Positions 46,030 to 54,965 of a stretch of 64,000 bases of DNA are shown here, piece by piece (position 1 is the first letter of the stretch; every line of letters starts with the position of its first letter). Made by a program: the position numbers and the translations under genes. The notes below the pieces were generated by a model, which was given only the letters and a program-made list of their open reading frames with translations, did not search any database and had not been told where the DNA came from. The DNA is taken from assembly GCF_900114775.1 (NCBI RefSeq), contig NZ_FOUE01000003.1:496001-560000 (forward strand). Direction: 5' to 3'. The stretch comes from Marinobacter zhejiangensis. Its GTDB lineage: Bacteria > Pseudomonadota > Gammaproteobacteria > Pseudomonadales > Oleiphilaceae.

Positions 46030-48030
46030 TTAGGCCCGTTTCACGAAGTACAGGCTTAGGGGCAGTCCCATCAGTGTTTGGACTTGGTCGCCTTGGGCTT
46101 CGGCCTGCAGTTGCCGTTGAACCGGGCTTGTGGCCAGACTGTGACCGTCGCTGTCCCTGACTTTGACGAGTTTCCAATTAAGCTCGTTGCTCATCAATCC
46201 CATGAGTTCTTTAAGCTGGCCGATATCTTGAGGCCGGAACCAACGATCCTGGCACCCGCCAAGGGCATAAAAACCGGTCTCGGCCAAAACACTTTGCCAT
46301 TTGCTGTCGTCGCGATTGTTCAATGCCATTCGGCGCAGCCGGTGCAGGGTTTCACGGGTGGGTTTGAGGCTGTGCTCGCGGATGAGCTTGCGGACGTGGT
46401 CGTCGCCAATGGTCTGCTCTGTGACCTCGGTGTGCATGTGAACGACACAGCCATGACCGGACGCGCTATTGACCATCGCGGCCAGTGAAACGTCCGTCAT
46501 TGACGGGGAAGGCAGGCGGCCGATCTCAATCCAGTGAACCTGGTGGCCATCAGCGACGAATCGCTGGGCGATGGACCATGGCCAGAACACAATGTTGGCG
46601 ATGTTCAGCTCCTGGGCGTGGCGTGTCGCTTTGGCGATGTTGGCCAATGATTCGTCGACGGCAATTACCTCGACATCACTCAGGTAACGGGCCAGTTCCA
46701 GGGCCCTTTGTCCGGATTCAGCACCACAGACCAGGATGCGTAGCGTATCAGGCAGCAGCTCCGTCGCCAGCCCCAAGTCGGCGTTCAGAATGCTTTTAAG
46801 GCTACTCTCGGTGCGGTGGGCCAGAGTTGACCAACAGGGCCAAGCCTGGGGAAGGTCTTTCTTATCAAGGCAGAGCTCAGCCAGCTTTTCGTCATAATGC
46901 TGTTTGATGGCCTCTTCGCTGGCCTTGTCATAGAAGCTCGCCGCCATCATGGTCTGCGAGGCAAGCGGCCAGTCAACCAGGTTCCATTGTCCCAGGTGAA
47001 CCGCAAAGCCTTGCTGGAAAAGGGCGCCGTACATAGCGCTGAGCATAACCGAGCCCATAATGGCGGGGATGGCATCGCCCATGGCGAGCTGGGCTCTCAG
47101 GCTCTCGTTGATGGCTGAGATCAGCCGCTCTTCGTCATCGCTGGCCAACAAGGCATAGCCGGTGCGATCCGCATAACGAGCGATTGCGAGGGTGAGGGGG
47201 TGAAGGTCATCCCGCAGTTCTGCCGAGTGTGCCACCTCCGCGACGATGGCCCGTCGCAGCAGGGTGACGAACTCTTCTACGGCAGGGTCCGCCATCAGCG
47301 TCTTCTCAAGGGCAAGAATCAGCAGCTCATCGCCGCTTGCAGCGTCAAGGAAGACCTGCGCCTGGGGATTGTCGAGGTCGTACTGGTGTCTGATGATGGC
47401 CGCGACGAAACGACCGACCTGCTGAAGTGGGAGGTCATCCCTTCGCAGCAGGGCGATGGCATCCAGCGCCAGCTCCTGGTCCACTGAATGGATGGCCAGG
47501 TTTTCCGCGCAAGCCAGCATGCCGCTGTAGATTGATGGCCAATCCCGCCCGCTGTTCAGGAGTTTGCGGTAATGCAGGTAGGCAATATCGAACTTTCCTT
47601 GAATGCGTTTGGCGTGGGCGATGCCGCAGAAAGCGGCGGCTGATTGCCGGTCCAGCTCCAGTGCCTCCAGGAAATACTGTTCGGCCAGCACCGGTCTCTC
47701 GGTAGTCAGCGCCCAATAGCCAAGGTTGGTGTATTGCTGGGGCTGTTGATCGTTTTCATCAAGGCTTCTGTTAAACAGCGTTTGTGCCAGTTCCATATCG
47801 CCGTTATCCATGGCCACTCGCCCCATAAGGCCTAAGGCAGCTGGATGGCGAGGGTCTTCCGTCAGTACCGATTCCACCAGGCGTGTGCACTCGGCACGGG
47901 CGCTCATCCGCTGCGGGTGAGAGGCGCTGGGGCTGTTTGAAGCCTGGTAGGCGTCATTGGCGTCCAGCAGGCGTCGGGCCAGTTCGGCCTGGCTCGAAGG
48001 GGCTTCCGGAGACTGATGCTGTGGGTACAT
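46030..48030 (-). CDS. TPR protein with a methyltransferase-like domain, flagellar locus
   Basis: This 666-residue soluble protein has TPR-like repeats at residues ~55-190 (for example HPAALGLMGRVAMDNGDMELA and QPQQYTNLGYWALTTERPVLA), a long helical middle, and a Rossmann domain at ~430-530. There, ILVCGAESGQRALELARYL followed by VEVIAVDES resembles SAM-binding motifs I and II, but the Gly-rich loop is degenerate. TPR plus methyltransferase proteins often lie beside flagellin genes and may modify flagellin or its glycan. Here the gene follows flagellin 1 and has its own sigma-54-type promoter. GAGGTG precedes the ATG. Enzyme activity is not certain. Confidence 0.7.
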   Translation of the reverse strand: MYPQHQSPEAPSSQAELARRLLDANDAYQASNSPSASHPQRMSARAECTRLVESVLTEDPRHPAALGLMGRVAMDNGDMELAQTLFNRSLDENDQQPQQYTNLGYWALTTERPVLAEQYFLEALELDRQSAAAFCGIAHAKRIQGKFDIAYLHYRKLLNSGRDWPSIYSGMLACAENLAIHSVDQELALDAIALLRRDDLPLQQVGRFVAAIIRHQYDLDNPQAQVFLDAASGDELLILALEKTLMADPAVEEFVTLLRRAIVAEVAHSAELRDDLHPLTLAIARYADRTGYALLASDDEERLISAINESLRAQLAMGDAIPAIMGSVMLSAMYGALFQQGFAVHLGQWNLVDWPLASQTMMAASFYDKASEEAIKQHYDEKLAELCLDKKDLPQAWPCWSTLAHRTESSLKSILNADLGLATELLPDTLRILVCGAESGQRALELARYLSDVEVIAVDESLANIAKATRHAQELNIANIVFWPWSIAQRFVADGHQVHWIEIGRLPSPSMTDVSLAAMVNSASGHGCVVHMHTEVTEQTIGDDHVRKLIREHSLKPTRETLHRLRRMALNNRDDSKWQSVLAETGFYALGGCQDRWFRPQDIGQLKELMGLMSNELNWKLVKVRDSDGHSLATSPVQRQLQAEAQGDQVQTLMGLPLSLYFVKRA

Positions 48031-48117
48031 GGATACACCTCGTTGAATCTGGCCCCGGCAAACAGGGCGGCAAGCTTCTGCAGCGAATGCGGCAGGAAGT
48101 CTGGTTTACAGGGTAAT

Positions 48118-48134
48118 TAGCGAAAGCTGTGCCA
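48118..48134 (-). promoter_or_regulatory. Sigma-54 promoter of the TPR/methyltransferase gene
   Basis: On the minus strand TGGCACAGCTTTCGCTA has GG and GC exactly ten bases apart. It lies ~85 bases upstream of the ATG and closely resembles the promoter of flagellin 1 (TGGCACACCCTTCGCTT), suggesting joint control by RpoN and a flagellar activator. Confidence 0.68.
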
Positions 48135-48155
48135 GTTCCGCGGGGCGGCCAGGCA

Positions 48156-48182
48156 TAAAAAAAGCCGGCGATTGCCGGCTTG
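48156..48182 (-). terminator. Terminator of flagellin 1
   Basis: On the minus strand a stem AAGCCGGC-AATC-GCCGGCTT followed by further T residues lies 14 bases after the flagellin stop. Confidence 0.92.
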
Positions 48183-48196
48183 TCAATCAGCGACTA

Positions 48197-49708
48197 TTAC
48201 CCTTGCAGCAGCTGCAACACTTGCTGAGGTCGTGCGTTGGCCTGGGCGAGAACAGAGAGGCCGGCCTGTTGCAGCACCTGTGTGCGTGCAAGTTCCGCAG
48301 ACTCCGCCGCGAAATCGGCATCGCGGATACGGGAGCGGGCTGCGGACAGGTTTTCGGAGGTGGTGCTCAGGTTAGCAATGGTGGACTCCAGACGGTTCTG
48401 TGCCGCGCCCAGGTCGGCGCGGATACCGCTGATGGTTTCCAGTGCGGCGTCTACAATGGCCAGGGCGTTGGTGGCGCCTTCAAAAGAGCTAATGTCGATA
48501 CTGCTGACGTCTTCAGGAACGGAACCAACCGCAGTATCCGCCGCAACATTGAGGATGCTACCTGCTGCATCATCGACGTCGGAGCTGACGGCAAAGCTAA
48601 CCGCGGAGTCGAAGATGATTTCACCCGAGGCACGGCTGCTATCGGTTGTAGAGCCTGCAGCGCCATCCAGGGTAATCGCGTCGCCATCAGCTTCCGCGCC
48701 ACCTTTGAAACTCACGGTCGCGGTGGCGCCATTGGTGGAGAAGTCCTCAAGCAGGATGTCTTTGCCTTGTTCCTGTATCAGGGTCAGGCGTCCATCAACC
48801 ACTTCTGCTGTGATTCCGGTTTTACCTGAGGCAGCGTTAATCTCCTTGGCTAGTGGACGCAGGTCGTCCACATCGGAAATCTGGGCAGAGATGGTCGCGG
48901 TTTCGCCGCCGCTCGACAGGGTCATCGAAACCGTGCCAGGGGAGGCAAGATTGAACAGGTCCGCCGTGGTTCGGGCCTTGGCCTCTACGCCGGTTTTGTC
49001 GATCTGGGCGTTAATGGCCGCAGCGATGTCTTCGGCGGTATCCCCAGCGGTCAGGTCAATGGTTGCTGAGCCCAGCGAACTGGCCAGGGTAATGGTTTGG
49101 GTGCCAATGGTATTGATGGCGGTTGCGTCGGCTGCCGGAAGAGTTACAGAGCCAGTACCCTGCTGGGCTACGGCATTACCACCGTTAACGGTGTTATTGG
49201 CCAGGTCATTGGTACGGGCACCGGCAATCGATACGGAAATGGTTTGGTTTTCGTTAGCACCCGCCTGGAACTTCTGAGCCTGGAAAGAGCCGTCCAGCAG
49301 TTTCAGCCCGTTAAACTCGGTGGTGGTGGCAATGCGCTCAAGTTCTTCCTTGAGCTGGTTGACCTCGGCTTGAAGAGCCTGGCGGTCTGACGCGGAGTTG
49401 GTAGCGTTTGCCGACTGAACCGCCAGTTCACGAATGCGCTGAAGAATGTTGCCAGACTCCCCGAGGGCTCCCTCGGCAACCTGAGCCAGGGAAATGCCGT
49501 CGTTGGCATTGCGGATGGCCTGGTTGAGCCCCTGAATCTGAGACGTGAACCGCTCCGAGATGGCGAGGCCTGCCGCGTCGTCTTTGGCGGAGTTGATGCG
49601 CAGGCCCGAAGACAGGCGCTGTAACGCGGTGTCGGCATCGCGCTGGGAGGTATTCAGGTTTCTCTGCGCATTCAGCGAAGGGAGGTTAGTGTTGATGATC
49701 TGCGGCAT
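48197..49708 (-). CDS. fliC: Flagellin (large form)
   Basis: This 503-residue flagellin has a conserved N-terminal D0/D1 region ([42 protein letters not shown]) and a C-terminal region ending [37 protein letters not shown]. Between ~180 and ~420 lies a variable Ala/Thr/Ser-rich surface domain that is absent from the second flagellin. GGAGA lies seven bases before the ATG at 49708. It has a sigma-54-type promoter and a strong terminator. It is divergent from the second flagellin gene. Confidence 0.96.
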   Translation of the reverse strand: MPQIINTNLPSLNAQRNLNTSQRDADTALQRLSSGLRINSAKDDAAGLAISERFTSQIQGLNQAIRNANDGISLAQVAEGALGESGNILQRIRELAVQSANATNSASDRQALQAEVNQLKEELERIATTTEFNGLKLLDGSFQAQKFQAGANENQTISVSIAGARTNDLANNTVNGGNAVAQQGTGSVTLPAADATAINTIGTQTITLASSLGSATIDLTAGDTAEDIAAAINAQIDKTGVEAKARTTADLFNLASPGTVSMTLSSGGETATISAQISDVDDLRPLAKEINAASGKTGITAEVVDGRLTLIQEQGKDILLEDFSTNGATATVSFKGGAEADGDAITLDGAAGSTTDSSRASGEIIFDSAVSFAVSSDVDDAAGSILNVAADTAVGSVPEDVSSIDISSFEGATNALAIVDAALETISGIRADLGAAQNRLESTIANLSTTSENLSAARSRIRDADFAAESAELARTQVLQQAGLSVLAQANARPQQVLQLLQG

Positions 49709-49805
49709 AACGAGTCTCCAGATTAAGAGATGCCGGTAGACCAGTGCCCAATGGCAGGGGCGCCTTGCCGGCTTTGTGTAACGAAGTTTGTCGTTTTTCG
49801 GGGTT

Positions 49806-49823
49806 AAGCGAAGGGTGTGCCAG
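49806..49823 (-). promoter_or_regulatory. Sigma-54 promoter of flagellin 1
   Basis: On the minus strand TGGCACACCCTTCGCTT carries GG and GC ten bases apart, near the RpoN consensus. The predicted start near 49796 gives a leader of ~88 bases. No good sigma-28 motif was found for this gene. Confidence 0.7.
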
Positions 49824-49964
49824 GTGCTTTTAACTATATGAATAATAAGGAAATAAATCAATTCTGTTGGGTTTTTTGGGGTGCTTGACGCCATGTTTAT
49901 GGCAATCAGGGAGGAGGGAAATTGCCGCTTTTACATTCCTTAACAATATTCTCCGGTTTTTTTC

Positions 49965-49991
49965 TAAAGGAAGTTTCATGGGCGCCGTTAA
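49965..49991 (+). promoter_or_regulatory. Sigma-28 (FliA) promoter of flagellin 2
   Basis: TAAAGGAA, an 11-base spacer and GCCGTTAA match the FliA consensus TAAAGTTT-N11-GCCGATAA closely. It lies ~88 bases before the ATG. Confidence 0.82.
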
Positions 49992-50078
49992 GCACTACAG
50001 CAGGGGGGCGTACCCAAATAAACGAAAACGGGCGCCAGACCTCTTTCAACAGAAAAAACACTGTTTAGGAGAAGCATT

Positions 50079-50900
50079 ATGGCTCTCGGTATCAACACCA
50101 ACATCGCCTCACTCAACGCACAAAACCAGCTGGGCAAATCTCAAAGCCTGGCCAACCAGGCTCTGGAGCGCCTGTCCTCCGGTCTGCGTATTAACTCTGC
50201 GAAGGACGATGCGGCTGGTCTCTCGATCTCTACCCGCTTTGAAGCCCAGATTCGCGGTCTGACTGTTGCTCAGCGTAACGCCAACGACGGCATCTCCATG
50301 ATGCAGACTGCTGAAGGTGGTCTGAACGAAACCATCAACAACCTGCAGCGCATGCGTGAACTGGCGGTTCAGTCTGCTAACGGTTCCAACAACGCAACTG
50401 ATCGTACTGCCTTGAATGATGAATTTACTGCGCGTATTGCTGAAATCGACCGGATCGCGAACCAGACTACTTTTAACGGCACTAACGTTCTGAACGCAGC
50501 GTCAACAGTTTCTATCCAGGTTGGCGCAAACGCTGGTGAAACCATTGATGTGGCTTTCGCTGACATGCAGGCAACGGCTCTGGGCGTCAATGCATCAACA
50601 ATCGACGGTGCCGATGCGACCAACGCGAATGCTGCGATCGCGGCCATTGATGCGGCTCTGGATTCGGTAAACTCCCAGCGAAGCCTCTTCGGTGCCTCCC
50701 AGAACCGCTTCGAAAGCACCATTGCGAACTTGGGGACCTCCATTGAGAACCTGAGCGCTTCAAACAGTCGAATCGTTGACGCTGATTTCGCAGCAGAATC
50801 CGCCAAGTTGTCCAAGGCTTCTGTTCTCCAGCAAGCGGGCATCTCGGTGCTGGCTCAGGCCAACGCCCGTCCGCAACAGGTTCTGTCTCTCCTGCAGTAA
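50079..50900 (+). CDS. Flagellin (small form)
   Basis: This 273-residue flagellin is nearly all conserved D0/D1: MALGINTNIASLNAQNQLGKS at the N terminus, [20 protein letters not shown], and [26 protein letters not shown] at the C terminus, with only a short middle part. AGGAGA precedes the ATG. It heads the flaG-fliD-fliS side of the locus and has a sigma-28 promoter. A filament of two flagellins, one core and one with an added surface domain, is likely. Confidence 0.96.
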   Translation: MALGINTNIASLNAQNQLGKSQSLANQALERLSSGLRINSAKDDAAGLSISTRFEAQIRGLTVAQRNANDGISMMQTAEGGLNETINNLQRMRELAVQSANGSNNATDRTALNDEFTARIAEIDRIANQTTFNGTNVLNAASTVSIQVGANAGETIDVAFADMQATALGVNASTIDGADATNANAAIAAIDAALDSVNSQRSLFGASQNRFESTIANLGTSIENLSASNSRIVDADFAAESAKLSKASVLQQAGISVLAQANARPQQVLSLLQ

Positions 50901-50917
50901 TTGGGGTAACGCGGTAG

Positions 50918-50948
50918 AAGGCCAGCTTTTTCGGAGGCTGGTCTTCCG
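50918..50948 (+). terminator. Hairpin after flagellin 2
   Basis: A ten-pair stem (GAAGGCCAGC with GCTGGTCTTC) lies 18 bases after the stop codon. It has no T tail, so it may protect the 3' end or attenuate read-through into flaG rather than terminate fully. Confidence 0.5.
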
Positions 50949-50975
50949 CTGTTGTAGAGGTTAGCGAGGATAGCT

Positions 50976-51386
50976 ATGAACGACGTAAACTTGACCGCTC
51001 CGAATCTGAAGTTGATTCGCTCCGGTGAGGATCTGCCGGGTCGGGTCTCTGCGTCACCTCAAGGCGGGGAGCGTCCGCTCTCAGGCCAAACTGTATCTAC
51101 CGTAATGCCACCCCAGACCGTCATTGACGAGCAGAAGAATGCCCGTGTCAGTGGGGCTGAAAAGGCGGAACTAAACAATGCGGTTTCCCAGCTGAATGAG
51201 TTTGTTCAGACCGTTCAACGGGATCTGCAGTTTGAAGTGGACCACGAGCGAGGGCAGACCATTGTCAGGGTCGTGGATCAGGAAACTCAGAAAGTGATTC
51301 GTCAGATGCCGGATGAGGTTGCCCTGAGATTGGCAGAGAACTTGCAGCAGGACGAACCGCTAACGTTGTTTAACCTGAAGGTTTAG
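50976..51386 (+). CDS. flaG: FlaG family flagellar protein
   Basis: This 136-residue protein has a disordered N-terminal half and the compact FlaG domain in the C-terminal ~75 residues: NEFVQTVQRDLQFEVDHERGQTIVRVVDQETQKVIRQMPDEVALRLAENL. FlaG influences filament length in several bacteria. It lies between flagellin and fliD as in Pseudomonas and Vibrio. Confidence 0.9.
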   Translation: MNDVNLTAPNLKLIRSGEDLPGRVSASPQGGERPLSGQTVSTVMPPQTVIDEQKNARVSGAEKAELNNAVSQLNEFVQTVQRDLQFEVDHERGQTIVRVVDQETQKVIRQMPDEVALRLAENLQQDEPLTLFNLKV

Positions 51387-51518
51387 GGCGACTAACCTCC
51401 CTGGCATCAGGCTTTAAGCAACTTTCAGCACCGCTGCTCCCGCAAGGGCCGGCGGCATTTCTCGTTATGTGTGATCGGGTTTCTTACATAACGTTACAAT
51501 GTGATGGTCAAAAAGAGG

Positions 51519-51545
51519 CAAAGTTTTTCCGCTTTTGGCCGATAA
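51519..51545 (+). promoter_or_regulatory. Sigma-28 (FliA) promoter of fliD-fliS
   Basis: CAAAGTTT, an 11-base spacer and GCCGATAA differ from the FliA consensus at a single position. It is ~40 bases upstream of the fliD ATG. Confidence 0.88.
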
Positions 51546-51586
51546 CACGATTAGACTTGAGATAGACGCCTTTCTGGAGGCATGGC

Positions 51587-52990
51587 ATGGCATCGATATC
51601 ATCATTGGGCGTAGGTTCCGGCATTTTTAGTGCTGACTTGGTTGACCAGTTGGTTGCGGCTGAGCGCGAACCTACGGTACAGCGCCTGAACCTGAAGCAG
51701 CAGCGCACCGAGGCGATGATTTCGGCCTATGGCGCTCTGCGCAGCGCTATAGAAGCGCTCAAGGCGCCGATGGAAGCGCTGAGTTCTCCCGATGGCCTCA
51801 AGGCCTTCAGCGCTGTTTCAAGCAACGAATCCCTCGGCGTGACGATTGATGAAGCGGCTGTAAGCAGAGGCAGCTACAGCATTAACGTCACTCAGCTGGC
51901 GCAGGCGCAGTCGCTGGCATCCTCCTCATTTGCGGATAAAGATACCACCACGGTTGGCACCGGTACGCTTACTCTGGATGTCGGTGGTGTAGCGACAGAA
52001 ATTGTTATCGATGGCAGCAACAACACACTGCAGGGCGTCGCCGATGCCATTAATGATGCTGGTGCAGGCGTGTCAGCGGGCGTAGTTGATACTGGCTCTG
52101 GATTCAGACTGGTGATTTCGTCCGACGAGACGGGGCTGGAAAACGCGATTCAAGTATCTGTTGCCGACGATGATGGCAATAACACGGATGTCTCTGGGTT
52201 GTCGCAGTTTGTTTTTGACGGTGTCACTTCAAATCTGGAAGAAACCGTAAAGGCCAAAGACGCGCTGATGGAAATCAACGGTATTGCCATCAGTCGGCCC
52301 ACGAATGTGGTTGAGGATGTTGTTGCCGGTGTCACCTTCACGGTATCGGAAACTGGAGCTTCAACCGTTCGTGTCGAGCAGGATGCCGGAGCGGTGTCTG
52401 AGCGTGTCCAGGAGTTTGTTGACAAGTTCAATGCGCTGCAGGATGTCATCTCCAGTGTTGCCGGGTTCAACTCTGCCTCGGGTCAGGGTGGAATCCTCAG
52501 TGGGGACTCAACAATTCGCAGTATTCAGAGCAGCTTGCGGGGTCTTTTGACGACGATTGTCCCAGGCATGGAAAATAGTGACGTGCGTACGCTGGGAGAC
52601 GTGGGGATCACCACGGATCCGTCGACGGGCAAGCTGGAGTTTGATCAATCTGTCTTCAAAGAGAAGCTCAAAGATCATCCGGACCAGGTGACAGCGCTGT
52701 TTGCGGAACAGGATGGTGTTGAGGGCATTGCCGAGCAGGCCGTGAATCTTGTTACGGATATCCTGGCCAGTGACAGTGCGCTGTCAAACCGAACCGATGG
52801 CCTCAGCAATGCACTTGATCGTATTCAGGATCAGCGTGACCAACTGGATTTACGCATGGAATCCTTGCGGGAGCGGTTGGTGCGCCAGTTTACGGCAGCT
52901 GACTCCCTGATTGCGCAACTGAACAGCACCGGCAGTTTTGTGCTCCAGCAATTGGCCGCCCTGGCGCCGCAAAACAACCAGAATTCATAA
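51587..52990 (+). CDS. fliD: Flagellar hook-associated protein 2 (filament cap)
   Basis: This 467-residue FliD has an N-terminal coiled region (SSLGVGSGIFSADLVDQLVAAEREPTVQRL), the central D2/D3 beta domains, and the FliD C-terminal domain (DVRTLGDVGITTDPSTGKLEFDQSVFKEKLKDHPDQV and the final helical segment with MESLRERLVRQFTAADSLIAQLNS). It caps the growing filament and aids flagellin folding. It shares a sigma-28 promoter with fliS. Confidence 0.96.
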   Translation: MASISSLGVGSGIFSADLVDQLVAAEREPTVQRLNLKQQRTEAMISAYGALRSAIEALKAPMEALSSPDGLKAFSAVSSNESLGVTIDEAAVSRGSYSINVTQLAQAQSLASSSFADKDTTTVGTGTLTLDVGGVATEIVIDGSNNTLQGVADAINDAGAGVSAGVVDTGSGFRLVISSDETGLENAIQVSVADDDGNNTDVSGLSQFVFDGVTSNLEETVKAKDALMEINGIAISRPTNVVEDVVAGVTFTVSETGASTVRVEQDAGAVSERVQEFVDKFNALQDVISSVAGFNSASGQGGILSGDSTIRSIQSSLRGLLTTIVPGMENSDVRTLGDVGITTDPSTGKLEFDQSVFKEKLKDHPDQVTALFAEQDGVEGIAEQAVNLVTDILASDSALSNRTDGLSNALDRIQDQRDQLDLRMESLRERLVRQFTAADSLIAQLNSTGSFVLQQLAALAPQNNQNS

Positions 52991-53017
52991 CGCCGATCGG
53001 CGACGGAGAAATTGAGT

Positions 53018-53419
53018 ATGAACGGTTTGCAAGCGTATCAACGCATCAATACCCAAACCAGTATCACCGATGCGGATCCACACAAGCTGATTCAGCTGCT
53101 TTATAACGGAGCCCTTGAGCGGATCAACATGGCCAAGGCGCGAATGCAGGCTAACGATTACGAGGGCAAGGGCCGGTTGATAAGCAAGGCCATTGAAATC
53201 ATCGGTGGACTGCGTGGGTTTCTGGATTTTGATAAAGGCGGTGATCTTGCTGCCCGACTTGAGGCGCTGTACGACTACATGGAGCGCACTCTGTTTGAGG
53301 CCAATGCCAAAAACGACCCCGCCAAGCTCGATGAAGTCGCCAACCTGTTGCGCCAGGTCAAGGAAGGCTGGGATGGTATTCGTGAAGAGGTTGTGCAACA
53401 GCATCAGCAGGCAGGTTGA
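53018..53419 (+). CDS. fliS: Flagellin export chaperone FliS
   Basis: This 133-residue helical protein has the FliS signature: GLQAYQRINTQTSITDADPHKLIQLLYNGALERINMAKARM at the N terminus. It binds the C terminus of flagellin in the cytosol and prevents premature polymerisation. ATG 53018 is preferred over a TTG two codons earlier because GGAGA is then eight bases away. It follows fliD by 27 bases. No fliT follows. Confidence 0.94.
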   Translation: MNGLQAYQRINTQTSITDADPHKLIQLLYNGALERINMAKARMQANDYEGKGRLISKAIEIIGGLRGFLDFDKGGDLAARLEALYDYMERTLFEANAKNDPAKLDEVANLLRQVKEGWDGIREEVVQQHQQAG

Positions 53420-53515
53420 GGCTTTCGGCACCTCTCTTTAGTCCATCCGGCATTAGGCCATCTAGCCCCAAGCCTTGGACTGCCGTACAATACGGCCCAC
53501 GATTTTTATTTAAAT

Positions 53516-53549
53516 CGGGGACAGACCACAAGTCTGTCCCCGTTTTTTT
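53516..53549 (+). terminator. Long perfect hairpin terminator before argG
   Basis: An 11-pair perfect stem (CGGGGACAGAC with GTCTGTCCCCG, loop CACAA) and seven T residues end only 18 bases before the argG ATG. It could terminate the fliDS transcript or attenuate argG. The GGGGACAGAC core resembles palindromes spread by REP-associated tyrosine transposases. Confidence 0.8.
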
Positions 53550-53566
53550 GAGCACGGAGCAAGGGT

Positions 53567-54778
53567 ATGTCTGACATCAAAAAGGTAGTGCTGGCCTATT
53601 CCGGTGGCCTGGACACCTCCGTTATCGTTCGCTGGTTGCAGGACACCTACAACTGCGAAGTGGTTACGTTCACCGCGGATCTGGGGCAGGGCGAAGAAGT
53701 TGAGCCAGCCCGGGCCAAGGCCGAAGCGCTGGGTGTGAAGGAAATTTACATCGAAGACCTGCGCGAGGAATTCGTGCGTGATTACGTCTTCCCCATGTTC
53801 CGCGCCAACACCATCTATGAAGGCGAGTACCTGCTGGGTACGTCCATCGCCCGCCCGCTGATCGCCAAGCGTCTGGTGGAAATTGCCAACGAAACGGGTG
53901 CCGACGCCATCTCCCATGGTGCCACCGGCAAGGGTAACGACCAGGTTCGTTTTGAGCTGGGCGCCTATGCGCTCAAGCCTGGCGTGCACGTGATTGCCCC
54001 TTGGCGTGAGTGGGACCTGAACTCCCGTGAGAAACTGCTGGCCTATTGCGAAGAGCGCAATATTCCGGTGGAAATGAAGAAGGGCAAGTCGCCATACTCC
54101 ATGGATGCCAACCTGCTGCACATCTCCTATGAAGGTATGGTGCTGGAAGACCCATGGGCAGAAGCGGAAGAGGACATGTGGCGCTGGAGTGTTGCTCCAG
54201 AAAATGCCCCGGATCAGCCTACCTACATTGAGCTGACCTATGAGAAGGGCGACATCGTGGCCATCGATGGTCAGGCCATGAAGGCGCACGAAGTGTTGGC
54301 ACACCTGAACAAAGTGGGTGGCGACAACGGTATCGGTCGTATCGACATCGTTGAGAACCGTTATGTGGGCATGAAGTCCCGTGGCTGTTACGAAACACCG
54401 GGCGGCACCATCATGCTGCGGGCTCACCGTGCCATCGAGTCCATCACTCTGGACCGCGAAGTTGCGCACCTGAAAGATAGCATCATGCCGCGTTACGCCG
54501 AGGTCATCTATAACGGCTACTGGTGGTCTCCAGAGCGTGAGGCGCTTCAGGCGCTGATCGACCAGACCCAGGGCTATGTGAATGGCACCGTGCGTCTGAA
54601 GCTCTATAAGGGCAATGTGGATGTGGTGGGTCGTAAGTCTGATGACTCCCTGTTTGATGAGAAGATTGCTACCTTCGAAGAAGACCAGGGCGCTTACGAC
54701 CAGAAGGATGCGGCTGGCTTTATCAAGCTGAACGCACTCCGTCTGCGCATCGCAGCAGGAAAAGGGCGTAAGCTCTAA
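53567..54778 (+). CDS. argG: Argininosuccinate synthase
   Basis: This 403-residue ATP-dependent ligase joins citrulline and aspartate in arginine synthesis. The ATP-binding P-loop is in [18 protein letters not shown], and [24 protein letters not shown] and the citrulline/aspartate binding segments are all present. Length fits the family. AAGG lies near the ATG. It has its own terminator. Confidence 0.97.
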   Translation: MSDIKKVVLAYSGGLDTSVIVRWLQDTYNCEVVTFTADLGQGEEVEPARAKAEALGVKEIYIEDLREEFVRDYVFPMFRANTIYEGEYLLGTSIARPLIAKRLVEIANETGADAISHGATGKGNDQVRFELGAYALKPGVHVIAPWREWDLNSREKLLAYCEERNIPVEMKKGKSPYSMDANLLHISYEGMVLEDPWAEAEEDMWRWSVAPENAPDQPTYIELTYEKGDIVAIDGQAMKAHEVLAHLNKVGGDNGIGRIDIVENRYVGMKSRGCYETPGGTIMLRAHRAIESITLDREVAHLKDSIMPRYAEVIYNGYWWSPEREALQALIDQTQGYVNGTVRLKLYKGNVDVVGRKSDDSLFDEKIATFEEDQGAYDQKDAAGFIKLNALRLRIAAGKGRKL

Positions 54779-54791
54779 GCTGACTGGGTGT

Positions 54792-54828
54792 CAAAAAGGG
54801 TGTGAGCTTGGCTCACGCCCTTTTTTTG
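54792..54828 (+). terminator. argG terminator
   Basis: A stem of AAAGGG-TGTGAGC and GCTCACG-CCCTTT (loop TTG) followed by T residues begins 14 bases after argG. Confidence 0.93.
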
Positions 54829-54846
54829 TGCCTGGTGAGCGGCTGG

Positions 54847-54876
54847 TTGTCATGTTCTTGGTGTTATAATATAACA
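54847..54876 (+). promoter_or_regulatory. Promoter overlapped by a Zur-type operator
   Basis: TTGTCA (54847-54852), 17 bases and TATAAC (54870-54875) make a good sigma-70 promoter. Over its -10 box lies the palindrome TGTTATAATATAACA (54862-54876), with a perfect GTTATA-A-TATAAC core that matches Zur operators of proteobacteria. Zinc-bound Zur would block the promoter. Confidence 0.78.
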
Positions 54877-54965
54877 ATTGTGGGCCTGCAAACTCCCGAT
54901 GGTCAGGCTGGCCGTCAACGAGACGCGGCATTGCGAGTTGCCAACAACATGAACATGGGTGGTTT

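Larger units (their letters stand above)
49709..50078. other. Divergent flagellin intergenic region
   Basis: The 370 bases between the two flagellin genes hold the sigma-54-type promoter of the large flagellin and the sigma-28 promoter of the small one. A 131-codon open frame that starts inside it and runs into the small flagellin is out of frame with that gene and is not considered real. Confidence 0.6.

Noticed and set aside
48203-49277. Two long open frames antisense to the large flagellin
   Set aside because: They overlap a certain flagellin gene, have no ribosome sites and give low-complexity products.
49867-50262. 131-codon frame over the small flagellin promoter
   Set aside because: It contains the sigma-28 promoter and ribosome site of flagellin and runs into that gene out of frame.
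53510-54469. 319-codon frame antisense to argG
   Set aside because: It is a codon-bias shadow of a certain housekeeping gene.
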